Positions 48,901-57,537 of a stretch of DNA of 64,000 nt are shown here, piece by piece (the first letter of the stretch is position 1; each line of letters starts with the position of its first letter). The position numbers and the translations under genes are program-made. The notes under the pieces were generated by a model. That model had not been told where the DNA came from, ran no database searches, and saw nothing but the letters and a program-made list of their open reading frames with translations. This stretch comes from Pyrocephalus nanus (Eukaryota > Chordata > Aves > Passeriformes > Tyrannidae), in the NCBI GenBank assembly GCA_038380795.1, contig CM076264.1:11596001-11660000 (forward strand). Direction: 5' to 3'.

Positions 48901-51900
48901 TGGGGGTCAAATGTAGCTCCTGATCATAAGTTTCCCATGAACAGTTAAATTCATAATTTTTTTGCAAACTGGCAATTTTACTATGACTTGTTCATGGTGA
49001 CTATTTACCTCTCAATACTGGAGTTGTGTAGAGGCTAAAGTAAGCAATATTTTTATTTCTTACCAACTTGGATGACTTTCTGGACAAGGTGATAGCCTGA
49101 TCAGTGAAGTGGGATATTACTCTCCAGGAGACAATGGCAGGTGGAGGGATAGAGATAGGAGGTGGTTCCTATGAAACCTAAATTTTTGCTTCTAAACAAA
49201 TAGAACATTCTATCTATTCACCTGTAATTTAGAAGTATTTTTCCCCATTCTTTATTTTTTACATTAAAATACTTGTTTGTGCCTGGAAGAAGCAAGGGGA
49301 GTGTGGCAATTCTGTTTCAGGACTGAGGAGCTGCAGAAGGGACTCCTAACACTTCAACTCCACTGAAAAATGTCAAAGATGCATCATTTTGTGGCAAGAA
49401 GAAAAAGGAATAGTTATTATCATAGTGACTTTTACTGAACTCTTCAGAGTTCATCTGAATTTTGCAGTAACAGCAAGAATGAGTCCATACCTGTCTCAAA
49501 CTTTTATCTTCCCCGCTCCTCAGATTCATCTCATTGTGTATTACTGCTAACTGACAGTCACCCAAAAGCAGTGGAAATTATGCAAGAGAAAATGAACAAT
49601 GTTCCTAACTTGTGAATCTGATCATTAATTCTACTTGTAAAATTACTTACAATTGTCCCTTCCTACCCATTATTTTCTGGACTTGTTCTGAGACATCCTG
49701 AGGAAGCTGCTGTGTCTCCACTGTCCTCCTGCCACCCCACTTCCCTTGTTTGTGTTTACAGTGTCTCGGACACTGTGTGACCTTGGGGCCAGGAGTTTCT
49801 CCTTCCCTGACAGTGGCACCACACAGCTCCAATATGATTTTTGCTTTGTGGTCTGAGGAGTACAGAAATGTTTGGAAGATGTAATTGCAGCTCAGGCAAT
49901 ATGGTATGTTCCACTCACTTAGCTGAGACAGTCTCCTTTGCTCCACTACAGTGCATTTCTGACGAGATAATAATTCTTGATAGGAAAGCTCAGGTGCAGC
50001 CTGAAAGAGTTCAAATCTACAAAAAAAAGATTTTTCTGATGGAGCCCAGTGTGAAAGCTCTTAAAATAAATTAAAATAAAATAATTAAAATCTTGCAAAG
50101 TAAAAAAATCCTCGTTCCCCTGTTTGGAAAGGCAGAAAAGAAGTACACCTTCCTGTTTCGTATTTTGGGGATTTAAAATGCTACAGTGGTCTTTGATATT
50201 AGAGGTTGGGAGAAACACATTCAAATCTCCTAGCTTCAGGCTCTGGAAATCTCAGGCCAAAACACTAGAGGTTTTACAAATAACTATAGAAAAACTGCAT
50301 CCCTTCAGTGTGCTCTGCCTGGACAAGACTGTCCTGTCTTCAGGCAAAGTGTTTGACTCCGGTTCTCGGAGCTTTTAATCCAATCTGTTAATTGGTTAGA
50401 CCTCCTCTCCCTACTATTGATATAGGCTGAGGATTTTCAAAATTCTCAAAAGCAAAATAAATAGAAGAGATAATAAATAGGCAGAAATAAATAGATAGAC
50501 AGATAAACCCCCCATTCAGGACTGAGATTATGTCGCTTTTCTCCCTCACATGCTGTGGTTTCATCTTACCTAACTTTACATGTCACAAGCACGGCTGTCT
50601 ACCTCTGAGCCAGGTGTCTAGACTTTTTTATAGTCCATGGAGATAAACAAGCACTTCAAGGACACAATTCACCTAATCAATTTAGACATCTGCCTCTGGA
50701 AGAGATTGCCTGTATCTCGCCACTGACTATGAAGAAGGTGTAGGTGAGTCATGCACATGCAAACCACCAGGCTGTAGGTGACTCCAGCCAGCCTAGATGG
50801 CTTGCACAGCTGGTTGGAATACCATAGTAGGGCTCCCTTTGGCTGAGGCTGCACGCCAAGTGTCAGGACTCCCCCTGAAACTGCCCTTACTCCGGCAGAA
50901 AGTATTAGAGGCTTGCATTTCTTACTCTTCCAGTAAGATAAAAGATAAGTAGATGTGGCTGTCTGAAAAGCAACAGCTTAGAAGAAAGGCAAAGCATTTC
51001 CAGCAGAGACACCCTCAAGTCTGCAGAGAAAGTAATTTGTAGTGGTGCTAATTTCTCTGCAAAGTACCAGCTCCCAAACAACACAAGTTTGGGCCCTAAT
51101 GTGTCACTCCTTAGCCTGAGAACATGTTAGAAAGGCACCCTCTTGCCATATTCTCTGTCTTGTGATGTCAGGTCCTTTTTTTTCAGTGTTCAGAGACATC
51201 TGTGTGTTTGTTAGATGGGCCTCTCCTCAAAAGTGTCTTTTATTTTTTTACCTAAATTTCTTGGGTTTCACTATACATTTCCACCGGCTTTCAAAATATT
51301 CCAAGATATCTGACTGTTCTATTGGGTTTAAATTATTTTAATAATTGAAATCTGGGAGCGCCGCAGCATGGTTCTTGGATTAATCTGCCCCCCCCAGAGG
51401 GGAGCTTCAGCTAAACACTTCTTAACTCTGACTGGCATTCAGACATTTTCCTTCCTTTAGATACTTCTAGGAAATCCTTTGATTTCCCTACTTCATTTTC
51501 AAAATACCAGTTGTGAGGAACTACTTAAGCACAGAAATTCCAACAAAGAAAGGTAAGAAAAAGGAGAATATCTAGTTGACTTGCACTGTAAGCTGAATTT
51601 GCCGAAACTGTTGTATAACCGAAATATTCGATATGAGCCTGCTTTTTGATGCTGTAACAGAAACCATCAGCCTGCAACGTCATCATATTTGCTGTCTCTT
51701 GGACTTAACTTGCCCAGTATTCTATGTTGCAATCAATTTTTCTTTTGGGAAGTGTTCAGTACAACTTTCACCTTGTGTTTTTGGAGGACAAACCACATTT
51801 AACACAACAGCATGGGTGATGCTTTCTGGACTCTGCAAATCTTTGGAGTATTGGTCTCTTACATGACCATGCATTACTTTTTGTCCCAAAAACATGATCC

Positions 51901-54900
51901 TCTCTACAGTAATTTTTATTTCTATTACAAGACCAAGCCTAAGATGTCTGAATTACTAAGTTTCCATTGTGCTGAACTTGTAAAATGCAACCTATGATAG
52001 AAAAAGTCCACACATTTTCAGTACATGAGGGTAGGTGCAAAGGTATTGTCCTGATGGAGGGAAAAGCTTGCTGATTAATTTTTGAACAGCATAGACCTGA
52101 GGAAGGTTCTGCATGGCTGGCCAGCCAGCCAGTCTGTTCCTTCTTTCTTGCCTAGCCTAGAAAGAAAAGGGAAATTCCCTTGCATGAAGTAAGGTAGTCA
52201 ACTGATCCCCTGATGAAAAAACAGAGGACAAACATTTACCAGTGAATTTCCACTCCAGAACTGGGAATGAGAGTTTTCTACAAAATACACAAAGGGAATC
52301 TCAGTGTATTACACCAATGCAGAACTGAAAACTGCTCCTTTTTTTTTGTATGAGCTCTGGAGTATTGTATTGCCTTTATTTGTCTACATCAATAATAAAA
52401 GTAATCACAGAAAAGAGATGACGTAGCTTAACAACCAGTAAACAACCCTAAAGTGTGTGGACATACAGTCATCTCATTTAATTACGTCTGGTTTGTATTA
52501 CTTTCCTCAATCTCTTTGCCAAATAATCTAAATAACTATGGTCTGAAAGAAAGAGTAGATAACGTCATCCATGAACTGACCAAAATAACTATGGAGATTA
52601 AATCTACGTGGGAATAATTTTGAAATCAAAAGGGAAATATTTGAGATGAAAAGAAATGTGTAAATGCGGGTTTTTGCAAGCTTAAAAGAATCTGTCTTTT
52701 TGCACTGGTTCATTGTTACATAAACACCTAAAGGTGTTTTGGAATATAGATTGACGTGCGATATTTTTTGTTAAATTAATTTTCATTAGGGTTTGAGGGT
52801 TTTTTATTAAGGTGTTTAGTCTGTTTTGTCAAAGTACAAATTTTGTTTTCCAGTGTAAGCAAACTGCATAAAGGAGTTTAGGGATCACAATTAGGAGCCA
52901 CAGCTGACTGTGACTGCAAGGTGAAACTAGAAAGAAATGCATAGGTTTTCATACTAGAAGTATAATACAAAGTTGGGAGCTGTAGCAAGCACTATCTTAT
53001 TATGCAAGTCTAGAATTTCTCAGCTATTTGCATGAGGAATTAGCATCATTTCTACTTTTAAAAACAAACCCATGTGCATTTAATCTCCTCTTCTATCAGC
53101 TCCTGTTTCCTTTGTCAAGGCGACTTGGCAAGCAAACCAGAGGCAAATAGGATTTTCACATGACCTACTTTATCTGGCGAGATATATAAATAGTCTACTC
53201 CAAAATTTTGGAGAACCATTTAAAACACTTTGGAACATACTTGTGGAAGAACAGAAAGCCAGAGGAGGAATCAAGGTGTCTTGCACGTGCTTTGTGAGCT
53301 GGAAGGGTGGCACAAGCACTGTGACCGTGCGTGCAGTCATCACAGACCAGGGCATGGCATCACCTGGCCAGCTGCAGTGTATTTTATTCAGCATGTTGTG
53401 TACTGCAGTGTTGGTCACAGGTCACAGAGCAGGCACTGTTTTGGATGGCAGTGGCTATGTGGGATTCAGGAATGGCAATATGCCCCGTGGTGTCAGAGCT
53501 ATAGCTGGATTTTGGCACTGTGGGCAGCGAGGATGGCTCCCTCCTGAGCTCCCTTCTCTAGGGACATCCTCTTCTTGGCCATCAGCAGCTGCCAATTGCA
53601 AGCTGCTTGTTAAAAACAGGGAAAATCCTCTTTCTTCCATGAAAAAAAAAAAATCCTCTTTCCTCCTCTTTTCTTCCTCAAAGGATTTGCCTTGTACAGA
53701 AATACCAAAGACCTCCGTAGTGCAATTAAATGAGCTTAAAGGACCTTTGTCCTTCAGGCTTCCTGAGGAACAGCACAGAAATAACCTGAGGGAACAAAGT
53801 GAGGGGAAAGGGTGGTTGTGTCCCGACGTAGGGTTTTACAGCAGTCCTGCAAGCAGTGGCTGTCCCCAAAGGGTATTTGCTACTTCCAAGCACAAACCAT
53901 ACTGCAGGAGAATTTAAAAATGGATTACGTTGAATGTTGTTTAAACTTTCAGGACAAGAGCTTAGCAGGCAAACCAAATCTAACAGTCATTTTTGACAGA
54001 GATCTTTGTGATTTTTATCCTAATTTCAGGAAATTATACTCTAGTCTAAGTTTAGCTAAGTGAAAGAATTTTTCTACATGGAGGAACTGTCTGGCATAAT
54101 TATTTCACTATTCTCTTCATAGACAGTTTTACAGCTGTAAATATGGAGGTGTTAAGAGTCAGACCTAAATGTTGTGCTGTTTATGCATTTCATTAGTCTT
54201 AATTGCTCCTGTTTACCCTAATACAGGGTATCTAAATTATGAACTGCAGAGCACTGCTGGTTATGCACAGAAATCCACAGCATTAATAATCCCTGATTTG
54301 CTAGCTGTTCACTTCCTTGGGAAGAGAGGGTTCCGTGCAGCCCTCTCCTGAGAGATTAGTGAAGGCGCCAGTGGGACTATGGATGGGTAACTCAAATGGT
54401 TGAGAGCAGGAAAGGAAATCCATTGCCATGATAGGAAGGGAGCAGTCTATTGGACATCTTAACTAGGGATTTGGAAACCTTGCTTTGCTGCATTATGTTT
54501 TCTTCAATTCAACAATGCAATAAAGCAATTTTATACCCAGTGTTGGGGCTTGTGATTAGGCTCAACAACAAAGTATGGTCTAAAAGGCAGTTTTTATTAC
54601 TTATTGTTCTTCACAATGATATTAACTCTTTTTTCCCAATGTACATTTTATCGTTACACGGCAGGGATAAAACCCTCATACAACATTTGTCTCTGGATGG
54701 CTATTTCCAAGAAAATGAATTGACAAACAAATATATGAAAACTAATGCCGGAGTCCAGACTAACACTGGTTTCAGCATGTCTTGAAATACAAATGTAATG
54801 TTTTGAAATTTGACCTCAGGGACAAGCTTGTGTCTTTGGACCAGATAACTTGTTTGGTTGGTGCCTCCATAGTGTCTGCTTAAGCCAAAACAGGCTTTCT

Positions 54901-55904
54901 TTGATTGGCCCTCAAGACATGGGTTAATTAATGGGATTTAAATGAACCATTGGATCATATTGCAGTGCCCTAAAGCCAATGGCAGTTTTAGTTAGTTTAC
55001 ACTGATTCTATTTGTTCTTGATCTGACAATACTAAATTGTCTCCAGGGTTCTAAAGGAAACTGAAAAATTTTGTGGTCTTATTTGACACTTGGATAATTT
55101 CAAATGTTGAGATCTTAAACAACAGCATTAGTAGTTTAAACAAAAGAGCTGTACTGAAATCCAGCTTGAAATCTAAACCTAACAGCACAATTTGAGTTCA
55201 TGTTTACCAAGTGCACTCATCAAATCACTTTCTTACTCTTTCCACTGGCCCCTCTGGAGCAGCTGAAGTGATGATGTGCAGAAATGAATGTGAAGATGGT
55301 TTGGATGCCAGGATTTGTGCACTCTTAATATTGATAAAGGCCAACGTTCACCAGTTTTCTTATTTCAAAGCCTTTTGGCAAAATATCTTCTTCTTTGATG
55401 ATCTTTCTTTTAGTGCTTAATAGGGTTTCACCTGTCATAATTATCGTGAAAAGAGTGACGTTGGAATTGCTGCACGGATTTTAACACCTCTGAGCTGTCA
55501 CCTTTATTTTTTTCTGTTATTTCTGGGAATGTCCCTAAACACCACAGCTTTGTAACTTTTTAACGCACTATACCTGGATGAATGGCAGCACCGCTGGGCT
55601 CCCTGCAGCCCAGGCACACTAGGGGGACTATTTCTCTGCAGTGGAAAAGCACTGGGGCTATAACAGCACAGCAGTAGAAGTCTCCACTTTAGTAATCTGA
55701 AAAAAAAAAAGAAAAAAGAGAAAAACTAGAGCTATTTTAACTGTAAATGAAAATGTAAAATTTATTATTTATGCAATATTATTTGATTATATTGATTATA
55801 TTTTAGTTGCTATTATTACTTATTTAGAGGTCTTTCCTGGCAGAGTGAAAGAGACAGAGAGCACACACAGCAGAGATAGATGGTGAACAACGAGTTGGGT
55901 CTTA

Positions 55905-55906
<2 letters not shown>
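42907..55906. other. Intergenic sequence upstream of GAB1, no gene recognised
   Basis: About 13 kb of AT-rich DNA. The longest frame outside the CpG island lies here (53243-53917 +) and is listed separately. Other frames (for example 45828-46202 and 43682-44029) are unremarkable. Short A-rich or GATA-like runs are seen near 47600, 50450-50510 and 55700. No recognisable mobile element, RNA gene or exon was found. Distal regulation of GAB1 would be expected somewhere here on general grounds only. Confidence 0.5.
53243..53917 (+). other. Longest intergenic open frame (224 codons), coding status unproven
   Basis: The frame opens with GTG. Its first ATG is at 53354, which would give about 187 residues. 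The translation is rich in Ser, Gly and Cys and includes a Lys run encoded by an A tract (about 53641-53653). No domain, signal peptide or known family is recognisable. A stretch of this length can be open by chance in a 64-kb window. Alternatives are a retrocopy remnant or an exon of a long non-coding RNA. I do not call it a gene. Confidence 0.15.

Positions 55907-55942
<36 letters not shown>
55907..55942. repeat. T36 homopolymer at the edge of the GAB1 CpG island
   Basis: An uninterrupted run of 36 T residues, the longest homopolymer in the window, about 200 bases left of the CpG-rich promoter region. Poly(dA:dT) tracts of this kind resist nucleosomes, so a promoter-boundary role is possible. 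It is also a likely site of assembly error. Confidence 0.95.
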
Positions 55943-55946
<4 letters not shown>

Positions 55947-56005
55947 CGGCAGTTCCAGACTTGTTACTTTGACCGAACTGTTTTTTAATGCAGTTTTTAA
56001 GTTGC

Positions 56006-56060
56006 TGTTTGTTTGTTTGTTTGTTTGTTTGTTTGGGGTTGGTTGGTTTGTTTGTTTTCC
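56006..56060. repeat. (TTTG)n simple repeat
   Basis: About eight GTTT units followed by GGTT/GTTT variants, directly left of the CpG island. It is a simple length-variable microsatellite. Confidence 0.92.
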
Positions 56061-56292
56061 CCATCGCCAACGAACGATTTTGCATCAGATTCCCAAAGGA
56101 TCACCATTTCAGCCGCGGTTTCAATATTTGTTATTTCAATCTCCACAAGCTTCGCGGCCCCGTCCCTCGGAACCGCGCAGGAGCCACCGCCCCCCGGGAG
56201 CCCGTCCCTCGCCCCCGGCCCCTCCGCGCCGTCGCAGTCCCCGCCGGCCGCCGACTACAGCTCCCAGGATCCCTCTGGGAAGCCCGTCCCTC

Positions 56293-56312
56293 CCTCTCTC
56301 TCTCTCTCTCTC
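56293..56312. repeat. (CT)n simple repeat in GAB1 promoter
   Basis: About ten CT dinucleotides inside the CpG island. CT/GA arrays are common in promoters. Confidence 0.9.
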
Positions 56313-56450
56313 CAAGCCCTTGTTGTTTGAAAAGGCTCCGGCGGAGTTTCGGGGGGAGCCGCCGCCGCGCTCGGGGCGGCGCTGGGGCGGGGACAGGCGG
56401 GGCTGGCAGGGGAGGTGTCGCCGCTCGGCGCTGAGGGGGAAAGGGGCTTA

Positions 56451-56475
56451 AGGGGCGGGGGGGGAGGGGGGGAGG
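56451..56475 (+). promoter_or_regulatory. GAB1: G-rich promoter tract with quadruplex potential
   Basis: The + strand reads four or more G runs separated by single bases (GGGG C GGGGGGGG A GGGGGGG A GG). This satisfies the usual G3+ N1-7 quadruplex pattern and also contains GC boxes. Its position upstream of the likely transcription start fits a promoter element. Function is inferred. Confidence 0.6.
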
Positions 56476-56889
56476 CGGCGCGGTGAATTCCAGGGTAAAC
56501 CCCTCCTTCGCTGGCCGGGAGAGAGCGGACCAAGCCCCCGGCCACGGCCCCAAGTCCGGGGCGAGACCACCGCCCCGCCACTCCCCGCGCAGGGCAAGGA
56601 AAGGGAGGGAAGGCAGGAGCGCTGGTTGATCCCCTCCTCCCGGGCGCAGGGGGAGGAGGAAGCAAGGGAAGGGGAAGGAGCGAGCCCGTGGAGCCGCGGC
56701 GGCCGGCGCTGAGCTCGGCGGGGCGAAGGGAGGGAGGGGACCGGAGCCCCCCGCGGCCGTTCCCGGCGGGAGGGTCCCGGCGGGGCGCGGGGGCGGCGCC
56801 ACCGGCGCGGGGCGGTGGCTGGATCCTGGATCCTGCCCTGGGACGCCGAAGTTGCGGCGGGGCGGCGGCCGCCCCTGTCGTCTCTCCCG

Positions 56890-56901
56890 ATGTCCGTGTG
56901 A
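56890..56901 (+). other. GAB1: Minimal upstream ORF in GAB1 leader (Met-Ser-Val-stop)
   Basis: An ATG at 56890 is followed by only two sense codons and TGA (56899-56901), 284 bases before the GAB1 start codon. Its start context is weak, with C at -3 and T at +4. If the transcript starts upstream of this point, it would be a three-codon uORF that ribosomes could pass by leaky scanning or reinitiation. It depends on an unproven transcription start. Confidence 0.4.
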
Positions 56902-57125
56902 CTCGGCGGCGGCGGCGAGGAGGAGGAAGAGGGGACCCTCCCGCCTCAGCCCCGCTCGCCGCTCCGCTCCGGCGGGTTGTTGTCCGAGAGAGACAGGCAC
57001 ACACACACCCCGCGCCCCGTCCCGCCCCTCGCCCCGCAGCCCCGAGAGGCCGGGGCGGGCGCGGTGCTGCCGCCGCAGCGGATCGGGGTCCCCTCGGCCC
57101 GGGCGCCGGTGCCGTCGCCGCTGCC

Positions 57126-57158
57126 TGAGGAGAAGGAGAAGGAGAAGGAGAAGGAGGG
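57126..57158 (+). repeat. GAB1: (GGAGAA)n purine repeat in GAB1 5'UTR
   Basis: About five GAGAAG/GGAGAA hexamers lie 28 bases before the GAB1 start codon. The tract is pure purine on the mRNA strand, so it should be a less structured stretch in an otherwise very GC-rich leader. As a microsatellite it may vary in length between individuals and species. Confidence 0.88.
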
Positions 57159-57185
57159 AGCGCCCCGGCGGGCAGCGGCGCAGCC

Positions 57186-57257
57186 ATGAGCGGCGGGGAG
57201 GTGGTCTGCTCGGGCTGGCTCCGAAAGTCCCCGCCGGAGAAGAAGTTGAAACGCTAC
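57186..57257 (+). CDS. GAB1: GAB1 coding exon 1 (first 24 residues, start of PH domain)
   Basis: GAB1 (GRB2-associated binder 1) is a membrane-recruited docking protein. It is phosphorylated downstream of receptors such as MET and EGFR and binds GRB2, PI3K p85 and SHP2. Its N-terminal PH domain binds phosphoinositides. The ATG sits in a good context (G at -3, CAGCCATGA) and encodes [24 protein letters not shown]. This agrees with my memory of the vertebrate GAB1 N-terminus, which opens the PH domain. The exon ends at Tyr24 in phase 0 with a perfect donor, TAC|GTGAGT. The next residues (Ala-Trp-Lys in the family) must come from exon 2, outside the window. GAB2 and GAB3 begin differently in several of these positions, so GAB1 is preferred. 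USP38 upstream on the same strand supports the call. Confidence 0.96.
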
Positions 57258-57357
57258 GTGAGTGCCCTCTCCCACTCGCGGCCCGCGCTCTCCCTCTTTC
57301 TCTCCCTCCCTTCCCCGCTTGTCTCCCGCGGGGCTCCGCGCTCTCCTCCCTCTCCCG

Positions 57358-57390
57358 CCCGGCCCGGCCCGGCCCGGCCCGGCCCGGCCC
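57358..57390. repeat. GAB1: (CCCGG)n pentanucleotide repeat in GAB1 intron 1
   Basis: About 6.5 units of CCCGG, equal to GGGCC on the other strand, start 100 bases after the exon 1 donor. This G-rich pentamer can form hairpins or quadruplexes and is likely length-variable. Confidence 0.9.
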
Positions 57391-57516
57391 TGCCTCCCCG
57401 CGCGGTCCCTGCCGGCCGGGCCCGGACCAGCCGCCCTCCCTCCCGGCCGCCTCCCTGTTCCAGCCGGGACTTCTGCCCGGCACGTCCCGTGCGGCTTCTC
57501 CAACATTTATTTTCCC

Positions 57517-57537
57517 TTTTTTTTTTTTTTTTTTTTT
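57517..57537. repeat. T21 homopolymer in GAB1 intron 1
   Basis: Twenty-one T residues inside the CpG island, followed by further T/C-rich sequence to about 57600. Confidence 0.9.

Noticed and set aside
56255..57187. 310-codon minus-strand frame overlapping the GAB1 start
   Set aside because: Same GC-driven artefact as the 450-codon frame: low-complexity Ala/Pro/Arg translation with no family.
56131..57483. 450-codon open frame on the minus strand across the GAB1 CpG island
   Set aside because: Its composition is Arg/Pro/Gly/Ala-rich and it lies antisense to the GAB1 leader in very GC-rich DNA, where stop codons are rare on all frames. Several other frames here are equally open. No domain is recognisable.
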